The position numbers and the translations under genes are program-made. The notes beneath the pieces were generated by a model. That model was not told where the DNA came from. It saw nothing but the letters and a program-made list of their open reading frames with translations, and did not search any database. A DNA stretch of 64,000 nucleotides from Blastococcus fimeti (GTDB lineage Bacteria; Actinomycetota; Actinomycetes; Mycobacteriales; Geodermatophilaceae): positions 186,001-250,000 of the forward strand of contig FNAW01000004.1 in assembly GCA_900102115.1 (NCBI GenBank). The letters run 5' to 3'. This document shows positions 17,457 through 26,490 of this stretch, piece by piece (within the stretch, counting starts at the first letter, position 1; every line of letters starts with the position of its first letter).

Positions 17457-20120
17457 GTGGACGCAGCCCATCACGGCGCCGCCGCACCCGACGGCCTGTT
17501 CGCGGCAGGCGGTGAGGCGGGGCGGCTCATGGCCGCCCTCGACTGGTCGGCCACACCCGTCGGCCCGGTGGGGAGCTGGCCGGCCAGCCTGCGCTTCGCC
17601 GTGCGCACCGTGCTGGTCTCGCGGTTCCCCATGGTGCTCACCTGGGGGCCGGAGTTCACCCAGTTCTACAACGACGCCTACACGCCCTTCATCGGGGCCA
17701 AGCACCCGGCGATCGGCGCGGACATCCGCGCCACGCTGGCCGAGGGCTGGGACGCACTGGGCCCGCCGATCGAGCACGCCATGAACACGCTCGAGGCCTC
17801 CTGGCTGCCCGGTCTGCTGCTCCTCCTGGAGCGCATGGGCTACCGCGAGGAGACCTACTTCACCGTCTCCCACGCCCCGGCGTTCGACGACGACGGCCGC
17901 GTCGCCGGCATGCACGCGGTGTGCACCGAGGTCACCGCGGAGATCCTGGGCGCGCGCCGGCAGGCGCTGCTGCACGAGCTGGCCACCGTCGGGGGCCACC
18001 TGGGCGCGGAGCGGGAGGTCGTCACCGCGATGTGCTCGGCGCTGTCGAGCGACCCCCTCGACGTGCCGTTCGCCGCCGTCTACCTGTCCACGCCCGGGCG
18101 GGACGGCTTCTCCCTCGTCGCGGCGGTCGGCTGCGACGAGGAGCTGCTCCCGGGGGTTGCCGGCCCGGACACCGACCCGGCCGAGCTCACAGCCAGGCTG
18201 CAGGTGGCCGGCGGACCCTTCGGCGACCGGGTCCGCGACGCCGTCGTCCTCCCGCTCACTGCGAGCCGGGACGGCGAGCCGCTGGGCGTGCTGCTGGCGG
18301 GACGCAGCCCCAACCTGGCCCTGGACGCGGAGTACCGCACGTTCCACGAGCTCCTCGCCGCCCAGTTCGTCGCGGCCGTGGTCAACATCCGGGCGTTCGA
18401 GGCCGAGCGGCTGCGGGCGGAGTCCCTCGCCGAGCTCGACCGCGCCAAGACGACGTTCTTCTCCGACGTGAGCCACGAGCTGCGGACGCCGCTGACCCTG
18501 CTGCTCGGCCCGATCGGCGACGTCCTGGCGACCACCGCCGAGCCGCTGCCGGCCGGCGCCCGCGAGGAGCTCGAGCTGGCGCTGCGCAACGGCCAGCGCC
18601 TGCAGCGGCTGGTGAACGACCTGCTCGACTTCGCCAGCATCGAGGCCGGCCGGGCGAACCCGGTGCGGGTCGAGACCGACGTCGCCACCTTCACCGCGGA
18701 GCTGGCCGGGGTCTTCCGCGCGGCCACCGAGCGGGCCGGTCTGCGGCTGACCGTCGACTGCCCGCCACCGACCCGGCCGGCGCACGTCGATCCCCGCATG
18801 TGGGAGAAGATCGTCGTCAACCTGCTGGCCAACGCGGTGAAGTACACGTTCGTCGGCGGCATCGACGTCGCGCTGCGGTCGGACGACGAGGGGTTCCGGC
18901 TCACCGTCCGCGACACCGGGGTGGGCATCGTCGCCGAGGAGCTGCCGCGCCTGTTCGAGCGGTTCCACCGCGTGGCGGGGGCGACCGCGCGGACGCGGGA
19001 GGGCACCGGCATCGGGCTGGCCCTGGTGCAGGAGCTGGCCGCGCTGCACGGCGGCACGGTCGCGGTGACCAGCGAGCCCGGCGTGGGCAGCACGTTCACC
19101 GTGGCGTTGCCCTACGGCGCCTCGGACCTCCGCGCCGACGAGGAACCCACCGCGGCCCGGCCGTCCGAGGCCGCGCGGGGCGAGGCGGCGAGCTGGGAGT
19201 CCGACACCGCCCGGCCGGGCCGCCCGCCGGGCGCGGGCGCGAGCGCGGGCGCGGGCGCTGCGAGCGTCCTCGTGGTCGACGACAACGCCGACATGCGCAG
19301 CTACCTGGCCCGCCTGCTCGGCGCGCACTGGGCCGTGCGCACGACCGCCAACGGCGAGGAGGCGCTGGCGGCGGTGGCCCAGCAGCAGCCCGACGTCGTC
19401 CTGACCGACGTGATGATGCCGCGCGTGGACGGCTTCCAGCTGCTGCACGCCCTGCGCTCCGACGCCGCCACCCGGCACATCCCGGTGATCATGCTGACCG
19501 CGCGCGCCGGCCAGGAGGCCTCCATCGAGGGCCTGGACGCCGGCGCCGACGACTACCTGGCCAAGCCGTTCCGGGCCGACGAGCTCGTCGCCCGCGTGCG
19601 GGCCGTGCTCGAGCGGAGCACCGGGCGGACCGGCCCCATCCGGCTGCCGGTGCCGACATCCGCCCCGGCGGCCCCCGCGCCCACCGCCCCCATCCCCGTC
19701 GCACCCGTGCCGCCACTTCCCCGCCCGCCGGCCGAGCGCCCCGCGCCGGTCCTGCTGGCCGCCTGGCGGCTGCCCTCGGAGCCGGCCTCGGTGCCGCTGC
19801 TGCGGCGCCGGCTGCGCGCCGTGCTGGACGGCGCCGGTGTGGACCCCGACCGGGCCTACGACCTGCTGCTGGCGGCCGGCGAGGCCGTGACCAACGCGAT
19901 CGAGCACGCCCAGCAGCCCACCGAGCCGTTCGTCGAGATCGGCGTCGGGATGCGCGGCGACCGGCTGGAGATCACGGTGCGGGACTTCGGCCAGTGGCGG
20001 GAGCGGGTGCCGAGCATGGACCGCGGGCGGGGCTCCACGCTGATGAGCGCGTTCGCCGACGTCACCGCCACGCCCAGCCCCACCGGTACGACGGTCGTCA
20101 TCAGCAGCCCGCAGGCCTGA
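17457..20120 (+). CDS. hybrid sensor histidine kinase with receiver and C-terminal RsbW-like ATPase domain
   Basis: A soluble signalling protein of 887 residues with no membrane segment. In order: a PAS-like region (about 25-160), a GAF-like region (about 170-315), HisKA with FFSDVSHELRTPL (His near 340), HATPase_c with NLLANAVKYTF and RDTGVGIVAEELPRLFERF, and a Gly/Ala-rich linker. A receiver follows (VLVVDDNADM, phospho-acceptor Asp near 651, Lys in LAKPFRADE), then a Pro-rich linker (about 725-760) and a second, RsbW/anti-sigma-type ATPase (about 765-887) with LLAAGEAVTNAIEHA (Asn near 813) and GRGSTLMSAFAD. The RsbW end could link a phosphorelay to partner-switching control. Starts with GTG 3 bases after serC. 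Confidence 0.88.
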   Translation: MDAAHHGAAAPDGLFAAGGEAGRLMAALDWSATPVGPVGSWPASLRFAVRTVLVSRFPMVLTWGPEFTQFYNDAYTPFIGAKHPAIGADIRATLAEGWDALGPPIEHAMNTLEASWLPGLLLLLERMGYREETYFTVSHAPAFDDDGRVAGMHAVCTEVTAEILGARRQALLHELATVGGHLGAEREVVTAMCSALSSDPLDVPFAAVYLSTPGRDGFSLVAAVGCDEELLPGVAGPDTDPAELTARLQVAGGPFGDRVRDAVVLPLTASRDGEPLGVLLAGRSPNLALDAEYRTFHELLAAQFVAAVVNIRAFEAERLRAESLAELDRAKTTFFSDVSHELRTPLTLLLGPIGDVLATTAEPLPAGAREELELALRNGQRLQRLVNDLLDFASIEAGRANPVRVETDVATFTAELAGVFRAATERAGLRLTVDCPPPTRPAHVDPRMWEKIVVNLLANAVKYTFVGGIDVALRSDDEGFRLTVRDTGVGIVAEELPRLFERFHRVAGATARTREGTGIGLALVQELAALHGGTVAVTSEPGVGSTFTVALPYGASDLRADEEPTAARPSEAARGEAASWESDTARPGRPPGAGASAGAGAASVLVVDDNADMRSYLARLLGAHWAVRTTANGEEALAAVAQQQPDVVLTDVMMPRVDGFQLLHALRSDAATRHIPVIMLTARAGQEASIEGLDAGADDYLAKPFRADELVARVRAVLERSTGRTGPIRLPVPTSAPAAPAPTAPIPVAPVPPLPRPPAERPAPVLLAAWRLPSEPASVPLLRRRLRAVLDGAGVDPDRAYDLLLAAGEAVTNAIEHAQQPTEPFVEIGVGMRGDRLEITVRDFGQWRERVPSMDRGRGSTLMSAFADVTATPSPTGTTVVISSPQA

Positions 20121-20127
20121 TCGGCGG

Positions 20128-21579
20128 TCAGGGCAGCAGCCAGGTGTCCTTGCTGCCGGCTACCGCCCCGCCCAGGGCCACCCGCGTCCACGGTGCGGGG
20201 AGCGCGCGCGTCGCCCCGCCGGTCCCGACCGAGAAGACCCGCAGCCGGGCCGACCGCGGCCGCAGCGTGCCGTCGACGAACGCCGGCAGGGTCGCCTCCG
20301 CCAGCGGCTCCCGGGCCACGAACCGGTGCGGGGCGGCGTCCACCCCCGCCTCCAGCCGGGCCAGGTCCGCGGCGCTGCAGGTGCGGCCGTCGACGGCCTC
20401 CCGGCCGCCGTACCCCGCGACCTCCTCCACGACCAGCTCGGGCAGCCGGCCGCGGACCTCGGCCAGCGCGACCGGATCGGCCAGGACCCAGGTGCGCGGC
20501 GAGAGCAGCAGCGGTTGCTCCCCCAGGTAGAAGCCGATCATCGCCGGCACGAAGGCGAAGGTGGCGGCGTCGTCGGCCACCCCGTTGCCCGGCACGTTCG
20601 CCAGGCCCAGCCGTCCGGCGCGGACGGCCTCGGTGAGCTGCTGGTCCAGCGGCTGGCCGACGGGCGTGCGGTAGGCGCCGAGGGCGCCCTCGTCGAACCG
20701 TCGGTACAGGACGTCGACCGGACGGCGCTCGCCGTCGACCGCGATCTCCAGCCCGCCGTCGGTGCGCGGCCAGAGATCGGAGGGCTGCACCAGCGGCACG
20801 CCCAGGGCCTCGGCGAGCACGGCGTGCTCGAACCAGGAGCTGTCGGTCTCCCCCGCGCTGAGGACGGCGATCCGGGGGTTCCCGGGGCAGGCCGGCGGAG
20901 CGGCCTCGGCCAGCGCCGTCCGCAGCAGGTCCACCGCGACCTCGGGGGCGCCCGGCGCGGACGCGCCGAACAGCCCCGGGACGGCGGCGCGCAGCGCGAG
21001 CCGGTCCTCCACGGCGAAGCCCAGCCCCGCGGGGGTGCGCAGGTCGTCGGCGGTCACCGCCCACCCGCCGTCGGCGGTGCGGACCAGGTCGGCCGCGGCC
21101 ACCGTGGCGCGCGGCTGGCCCGGCCAGGCCTGGCCGATGGCGGCGGGGTCGCGCGCCGGGTTCTGCACCACCGCCCACTCGGGCAGCACGCCCGCGCGGA
21201 CGATCTCCGGCGCCCGGTCGGCGTCGCCCCGGCGCCGGCCGGCCGCCCGGTAGGTGTCGGCGAGGAACGCCCCCAGCGCGCGGTGCCGCTGCTCGACGCC
21301 GGCGGCCACGAGCCGCCACTGCGCGGCGGGCACCAGCCGCGGCAGCGGGTCCAGCACCACCGGGTGCCGCTCGTGCCGGCCGTCGGTCCAGCTGCCCAGC
21401 GCCACCCCGCGGGCGGCGCGCAGCCCGGCGAGGGCCTGCGCTGCCGCGGTGAGGCCGCCGGCACCCAGGCCGGCCAGCACCGGCTCGAGCGGGGCGTAGT
21501 CGGGGCGCAGCCGGCCCTCGGCGGTCACCGCCTCGTCGGCGGTGGGCGCGGGGTAGCCGGCGAGCAGTCCGCCGCTCAC
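20128..21579 (-). CDS. circularly permuted type 2 ATP-grasp protein, possibly degenerate
   Basis: A protein of 483 residues that matches the CP_ATPgrasp_2 family along its length: GRLRPDYAPLEPVL, FPFDLVPR-like LDPLPRLVPAAQW, DDLRTPAGLGFAVEDR, IAVLSAGETDSSWFEHAVLA, VDVLYRRFDEGALGAY, LANVPGNGVADDAATFAFVP and the terminal SGG-like AGSKDTWLLP. Known members are thought to be peptide or amide ligases. Two key sites differ from the family as I remember it: the EDN before LRTPSG is ADD here, and the lysine of LVVKPVDGSGGYG is replaced (LVVEEVAGYGG). The start GTG 21579 overlaps the S9 peptidase stop by 4 bases. The usual DUF403 and transglutaminase partners are absent. Confidence 0.8.
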   Translation of the reverse strand: MSGGLLAGYPAPTADEAVTAEGRLRPDYAPLEPVLAGLGAGGLTAAAQALAGLRAARGVALGSWTDGRHERHPVVLDPLPRLVPAAQWRLVAAGVEQRHRALGAFLADTYRAAGRRRGDADRAPEIVRAGVLPEWAVVQNPARDPAAIGQAWPGQPRATVAAADLVRTADGGWAVTADDLRTPAGLGFAVEDRLALRAAVPGLFGASAPGAPEVAVDLLRTALAEAAPPACPGNPRIAVLSAGETDSSWFEHAVLAEALGVPLVQPSDLWPRTDGGLEIAVDGERRPVDVLYRRFDEGALGAYRTPVGQPLDQQLTEAVRAGRLGLANVPGNGVADDAATFAFVPAMIGFYLGEQPLLLSPRTWVLADPVALAEVRGRLPELVVEEVAGYGGREAVDGRTCSAADLARLEAGVDAAPHRFVAREPLAEATLPAFVDGTLRPRSARLRVFSVGTGGATRALPAPWTRVALGGAVAGSKDTWLLP

Positions 21580-23441
21580 AGCCAGCGGTCGAACCAGGCG
21601 GTGACCCGACCGCTCAGCTCGACGAGGTGGTCGCGACCCACCACGGTGTGTCCCTCGCCCGGCAGCAGGAGCAGCTCGCAGGGCGCTCCCCGGGCGGCGA
21701 GCGCGGCGTGCGCCTGCACCGACTCGGCGACCGGCACGTTGGTGTCGCGATCGCCGTGGGCGAGCAGCAGGGGCGCGGTCACCCGGTCCAGCGTCGACAT
21801 CGGGGAGATCGCCCCGAGCATCTCCCGGTCGGCGACGGGGTCGCCGTACTCGGTGACCGACGCGGCGGCCATCCACGGTTCGGTGCCGGCGAAGAAGGTC
21901 CGCAGGTCGCTCATACCGGCCAGCGTGGCACCGGCGGCGAACAGCTCCGGCCACCGGGTCAGCGCGACCAGGGTGAGGAAGCCCCCGTAGGACCAGCCGT
22001 GCGCCCCGATCCGGCCCGGTGCGGCGATGCCGGCGGTGACCAGTTCGTCCACCGTCGTCCGCACGTCCTCGAACGAGGCCTCGCGGGCGGCGACGTCGTC
22101 GGCGGTCATGAACGCCCGCCCGAACCCGCCCGAACCGCGCACGTTGGGGGCGAACACCGTCAGACCGGCCGCCACCAGGCTCTGCACCAGCGGGTTGAAG
22201 GCCGGCCGCTCCTGGCCCTCCGGGCCGCCGTGGAAGCTGACCACCGTGCGGTTGGGCGCCTGGGTGTCCCGGGGGGTGTAGAGCCAGCCCGACAGCGGCA
22301 TGCCGTCGGGCGCGGAGTAGTCGAGCCGCTCGGGGGCCACCGTGCGTGCGCTCCGGGGAGGGCGCGCCGACCCGGGCAGCGGAACCGCCGTCCGGCCGCC
22401 GTCCAGGTCCACCCGCCAGAGCGCGCGCGGGGTGGTCGGGCCGGTGAGCTCGGCGACCATCGTGACGCCGTCGGCGCCGAGCGACCAGCCGGGCAGCACG
22501 ACGTCGGGCAGCGGGATGCTGCGCACCGGCGAGCCGTCGGAGAGGTCGTGCACGCACAGCTCGGTGGCGCCGCCGGCGTTCCAGACCGCCAGCACGGTGC
22601 CGTCGGGGCGCAGCGCGTAGGCGTCGAGGTCGGCGTCGGCGCGGTACAGCACCGTGCGCCCCTCCCCGGCCGGCCCGTCCGGGCCCAGCGGCACCTCGAC
22701 CAGGCCCGCCCGGTCGGCGAGCAGCGGCCCGGGGAGCGAGGCGCGCAGGTGGATCGAGCGTCCGTCGGCGGCGAACCGCCCGTCCTCGGACGCCACCCCG
22801 CCGGGGGCGCCGGGGGCGAGGACCGGCCGCTGGATCCCCGTCGCGACGTCGATCGCGACGACGTGCCGGTGCCCGCGCGGGCCGCGGCGGGCCAGCAGGA
22901 TCCGGCCGTCCGCCGAGAGCGCCGAGACGGAGAGGAACCCGCCCCGGGCCAGCGTCCGGCTCGTGCCGTCCTCGACGTCGACGAGGACGACGTCGGCGTC
23001 GGGCCCGGTGCCGGGGGCGATCGAGCACACGTAGCGGCCGGGGCCGGCCCAGAACCCGGCGAAGACCGTCGCGCGGGGGTCCGCGCCTGCCACGAGGCGG
23101 GCGCCGGTGCCGTCCGGTCGCACGGCGTGCAGCTCGGCGCAGATGGAGCCGCCCGGGCTCACCAGGTAGGCCAGCCAGGCGCCGTCCGGGGACCACGCGA
23201 CCGACACCACCTCCTGGGCCGGCTGCGAGAGCACCCGCGGCGGCTCGGCGCCGTCGACGGCGGCCACCTCCAGGCGCGGGATCCCCGACCGGTCGGTCAC
23301 GTAGGCGACGTGCCTCCCGTCGGGCGACAGCGCGGGGCACCACGCGCCGACGGCGCCGGCGACGAGGGCGATCTCGGCGAGCAGGTCGCCGGCGAGCCTC
23401 GCGGGCGGAGCGGGCACCAGGTCGATTCCGGGGCCGGCCAT
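21576..23441 (-). CDS. S9-family prolyl oligopeptidase-like serine peptidase
   Basis: A protein of 621 residues with an N-terminal beta-propeller (about 35-360; WD/TolB-like blades such as PALSPDGRHVAYVTDRSG and VAWSPDGAWLAYLV) and a C-terminal alpha/beta-hydrolase domain. The triad is complete: Ser in HGWSYGGFLTL (about 484), Asp in LLAHGDRDTNVPV and His in LLPGEGHTV. There is no signal peptide, so it probably trims short cytoplasmic peptides. GAGGAGG lies 5 bases before ATG 23441. Its stop overlaps the start of the ATP-grasp gene, so the two are co-translated. Confidence 0.9.
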   Translation of the reverse strand: MAGPGIDLVPAPPARLAGDLLAEIALVAGAVGAWCPALSPDGRHVAYVTDRSGIPRLEVAAVDGAEPPRVLSQPAQEVVSVAWSPDGAWLAYLVSPGGSICAELHAVRPDGTGARLVAGADPRATVFAGFWAGPGRYVCSIAPGTGPDADVVLVDVEDGTSRTLARGGFLSVSALSADGRILLARRGPRGHRHVVAIDVATGIQRPVLAPGAPGGVASEDGRFAADGRSIHLRASLPGPLLADRAGLVEVPLGPDGPAGEGRTVLYRADADLDAYALRPDGTVLAVWNAGGATELCVHDLSDGSPVRSIPLPDVVLPGWSLGADGVTMVAELTGPTTPRALWRVDLDGGRTAVPLPGSARPPRSARTVAPERLDYSAPDGMPLSGWLYTPRDTQAPNRTVVSFHGGPEGQERPAFNPLVQSLVAAGLTVFAPNVRGSGGFGRAFMTADDVAAREASFEDVRTTVDELVTAGIAAPGRIGAHGWSYGGFLTLVALTRWPELFAAGATLAGMSDLRTFFAGTEPWMAAASVTEYGDPVADREMLGAISPMSTLDRVTAPLLLAHGDRDTNVPVAESVQAHAALAARGAPCELLLLPGEGHTVVGRDHLVELSGRVTAWFDRWL

Positions 23442-23773
23442 CGCACCTCCTCGGCTCTCGTACGGATGCGTCCCGGAGCGGAACGCGAGCGGCAGGATTC
23501 CACGCCGTCCACCTGCTTCGGCCCCGACGACGGGGAACTCACCCCGTGCCGCCGCCGCGGCTGCCCAGCCGCACCTCCTGTCACATCGGCCGGCGGCCCA
23601 CTGTGCCGAGCGCACGTTTCCGCGACGTGTCGTCGATGTCAGGGACGGCCACTCACCGCGTCCCGTGACGCGCCGCGCCGGGCCACCTGCGGCGCGCCGC
23701 GGGTGCGCGCCGATAGCCTCGGGCCCGGTCTCTCTCCGGAGCCCTACCGCTCATGCCTTGCAGGAGGTCGCCC
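23442..23773. other. divergent spacer between the S9 peptidase and sepH genes
   Basis: About 330 bases without a supported gene. It must hold the promoters of two divergent units. I see no tRNA, riboswitch or strong hairpin; GCGCCGCGCC/GGCGCGCCGCGG around 23670-23705 gives loose GC-rich self-complementarity only. The final bases carry the sepH ribosome-binding site. Confidence 0.5.
23762..23767 (+). promoter_or_regulatory. ribosome-binding site that sets the sepH start
   Basis: AGGAGG six bases before GTG 23774. It selects this GTG over an in-frame ATG at 23753, which would place the site inside the coding region. Confidence 0.7.
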
Positions 23774-24661
23774 GTGCGCACGCTGCGCCTCGTGGGGCTC
23801 TCCGACGACGGCTCGAGCCTGGTGCTCGTCGCCGACACCGAGGACGGCGAGCAGCGCTTCTCCGTCCCGGTCGACGACCGCCTCCGCGCCGCCGCCCGGG
23901 GGGACTCCCGCCGGCTCACCCAGATCGACGTCGACCTCGGCACCGAGCTGCCGCCCCGGGTCATCCAGGCCCGCATCCGCGCCGGCGAGACGCCCGAGCA
24001 GGTCGCCGCCGCCACCGGGGCGCGCGTCGAGCGGATCATGCGGTTCGCCCACCCCGTGCTCCAGGAGCGCGAGCGGGTGGCCGAGCAGGCCCGCGAGGCG
24101 CGGGTCCGGCTCAGCGACAGCACGCCCGGCACCACCCTGCAGCGGTTCATGACCGAGCGGCTCCGGCTGATCGACACCGACGTCGACGCCGTGGCGTGGG
24201 ACGCCTACCGCAGCGACACCGGCGCCTGGGTGGTCACCGGCGAGTGGCGCGCGGGCGAGAAGTCCGGCACCGCGCGCTGGACCTTCGACCTGCCCTCGCG
24301 CACGGTCACCCCGCTCGACGCCGCGACGACCGACTTCGCCGAGGGCACCCGCCTGGTCCGGGTCGTCCCCGACGTGCCCACCGGCCCGCCGCCTGCCCCG
24401 GTGCAGCCCGCCCGGCCGGTGTCGGTCCTGCGCGAGGAGCCTGCGCCCGCTCCCGTGGCCGACGACGCCCACGTGCGCGACGTGCACCCGCCCGACGGCT
24501 CCCCCGACGACCACCGCTCGATGGACACCTTCCTCGACGAGATCGCCGACCACGACACCGTCGTGCTGGGCCGCCCCGGCGAGGAGCTGGACTCCGAGGA
24601 CCCCCGCGCCCGGATCCCGGCGTGGGAGGACATCGTCTTCGGGGTCCGCCGCAACCGCTGA
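23774..24661 (+). CDS. sepH: septation protein SepH
   Basis: A protein of 295 residues of the DUF3071/SepH family. It has a conserved N-terminal domain opening RTLRLVGLSDDGSSLVL, containing a helix-turn-helix LPPRVIQARIRAGETPEQV followed by RIMRFAHPVLQERERV, then a disordered Pro/Asp-rich linker (about 195-270) and a short conserved tail RIPAWEDIVFGVRR. In studied actinobacteria SepH binds FtsZ, stimulates its assembly and helps place septa; the N-terminal domain makes the FtsZ contact. GTG 23774 is selected by AGGAGG. The gene occupies the position of Rv0883c relative to serC, with the kinase, ATP-grasp and peptidase genes inserted. Confidence 0.92.
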   Translation: MRTLRLVGLSDDGSSLVLVADTEDGEQRFSVPVDDRLRAAARGDSRRLTQIDVDLGTELPPRVIQARIRAGETPEQVAAATGARVERIMRFAHPVLQERERVAEQAREARVRLSDSTPGTTLQRFMTERLRLIDTDVDAVAWDAYRSDTGAWVVTGEWRAGEKSGTARWTFDLPSRTVTPLDAATTDFAEGTRLVRVVPDVPTGPPPAPVQPARPVSVLREEPAPAPVADDAHVRDVHPPDGSPDDHRSMDTFLDEIADHDTVVLGRPGEELDSEDPRARIPAWEDIVFGVRRNR

Positions 24662-24714
24662 GCCGCGATAAGTCGGTCGCTCCTGTCGGAGGTCCGGCCT
24701 AGCCTCGATCCGCC

Positions 24715-26490
24715 ATGGACGACGCCGCCGCACCCGACGACCGCGGCCGCCTCTCCGCCCTCCTCCGGCTGTGGCCCTACGCCCGGCCCTACCGGGGGCT
24801 GATCGCGGTCACGTTCGGGGCCGCCCTGCTGGCCACGCTCGCCCAGCTGGCCGTCCCGCTGATCACCGCGGCGCTGGTGGACGGGCCGATCGCTGACGGC
24901 GACCGCGCCGCTCTGGTGCCCCTCCTGGGGCTCGCCCTGCTGTTCGGGGTCGCCGAGGCCGGCCTGTTCTTCCTCCGCCGGTGGGCGATGACCCGCAGCT
25001 GCCTGGCGATCGAGCGCGACCTCCGCGGCGCCCTGTACGAGCGCCTGCAGCGGCTGCCCGTCTCCTTCCACGACCGGTGGCCCTCGGGTCAGCTGCTCTC
25101 CCGCGCCTCCAGCGACATGTCCACGGTGCGCCGCTTCGTCGGGTTCGCCGCGGTGTTCCTCGCGGTCAACCTGATCACCTGCGTCGTCGTCGCGGTCCTG
25201 CTGCTGGTCACCTACTGGCCGCTCGGCATCGCCGTGCTGCTCACCACCGTTCCGCTGACCGTGCTCGGCCAGCGGTGGGAACGGCGCTACAACGTCCAGT
25301 CCCGCCGGGTGCAGGACGAGCAGGGAGAGCTGGCGACCGACGTCGAGGAGGCGGTGCAGGGCATCCGGGTGGTCAAGTCGCTGGGCCGGCGCGGGCTGGT
25401 GTTCGACCGCTTCGACACCAAGGCCCGGCGGCTGCGCCGGCTCGAGCTGGACAAGGTCCGCACGCTCGCGCTGCTGTGGTGCGTCTTCGAGCTGCACCCG
25501 CAGGTGACCCTGGCGCTGATCCTGGTCGGCGGCGCGTTCGCCGTGAGCACCGGCGCCCTGACCGTGGGCGGGCTGGTCGCCTTCGTGGCGCTGTTCACCG
25601 TGCTCCTGTGGCCGATCCTGTCGCTGGGCTGGCTGTTCGCCTTCGCCCAGGAGACCGCCAGCGCCTGCGACCGGATCGGCGAGCTGCTCGACGAGCCGCT
25701 CACGGTCACCGACCGGCCCGGCGTCGTGCCCCGGCCGGTGGGCTCGCCGGCCCGGCTCGCCTTCGAGGGCGTCGGCTTCCGCCACCCCGGCCCCGCCGGT
25801 CCGGTGCTCGCCGGCGTCGACCTCGTCGTGGAGCCGGGTGAGACCGTGGCGCTGGTCGGGGCGACCGGCTCGGGCAAGACCACGCTCACCTCGCTGGTCG
25901 GGCGACTGCACGACGTGACCGAGGGCCGGGTCACCCTCGACGGCGTCGACGTGCGCGACCTGCCGCTGGCCCAGCTGCGCGGGATCGTCTCGGTCGCCTT
26001 CGAGGAGGCGACGCTGTTCTCGATGAGCGTCCGGGAGAACGTGACGCTCGGCCGGCGGGACGCCACCGCGGCCGACGTCGACGAGGCGCTGCGGGTGGCC
26101 CAGGCGGAGTTCGTCCACGACCTGCCGTGGGGCCTGGACACCCGCATCGGCGAGCAGGGCCTGTCGCTGTCCGGTGGCCAGCGACAGCGCCTGGCGCTGG
26201 CACGCGCGGTGCTGGGCCGCCCCTCGGTGCTGGTCCTCGACGACCCGCTCTCCGCCCTCGACGTGCACACCGAGGCGCTGGTCGAGCGCGCGCTGCGCGA
26301 GGTGCTGGCCGGGACGACGGCGCTGGTCGTGGCCCACCGCCCCTCCACCGTGCTCCTGGCCGACCGGGTGGCGCTGCTCGACGGCGGCCGGATCGCCGCC
26401 CTCGGCACGCACTCCGAGCTGCTGGCCGGGCACCCGGCCTACCGCGACCTGCTGGCTCAGGAGAGCGACCTGGCGGAGGTGCTCCCGTGA
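24715..26490 (+). CDS. ABC exporter subunit A (fused permease-ATPase, degenerate catalytic site)
   Basis: A type IV ABC exporter half of 591 residues: six membrane helices (about 20-310) followed by a nucleotide-binding domain. Walker A is VGATGSGKTTLTS, the signature LSLSGGQRQRLALARA, Walker B VLVLDDPLSALDVH and the H-loop VVAHRPSTVL. The residue after the Walker B Asp is Asp rather than catalytic Glu, which marks the non-hydrolysing half in heterodimeric exporters. Its stop overlaps the partner gene's GTG by 4 bases, so the two are made together. The cargo could be a drug, lipid or peptide. Confidence 0.9.
   Translation: MDDAAAPDDRGRLSALLRLWPYARPYRGLIAVTFGAALLATLAQLAVPLITAALVDGPIADGDRAALVPLLGLALLFGVAEAGLFFLRRWAMTRSCLAIERDLRGALYERLQRLPVSFHDRWPSGQLLSRASSDMSTVRRFVGFAAVFLAVNLITCVVVAVLLLVTYWPLGIAVLLTTVPLTVLGQRWERRYNVQSRRVQDEQGELATDVEEAVQGIRVVKSLGRRGLVFDRFDTKARRLRRLELDKVRTLALLWCVFELHPQVTLALILVGGAFAVSTGALTVGGLVAFVALFTVLLWPILSLGWLFAFAQETASACDRIGELLDEPLTVTDRPGVVPRPVGSPARLAFEGVGFRHPGPAGPVLAGVDLVVEPGETVALVGATGSGKTTLTSLVGRLHDVTEGRVTLDGVDVRDLPLAQLRGIVSVAFEEATLFSMSVRENVTLGRRDATAADVDEALRVAQAEFVHDLPWGLDTRIGEQGLSLSGGQRQRLALARAVLGRPSVLVLDDPLSALDVHTEALVERALREVLAGTTALVVAHRPSTVLLADRVALLDGGRIAALGTHSELLAGHPAYRDLLAQESDLAEVLP

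Noticed and set aside
21627..24152. An 841-codon plus-strand frame across the S9 peptidase
   Set aside because: Antisense shadow; the peptidase triad and propeller motifs are on the minus strand.
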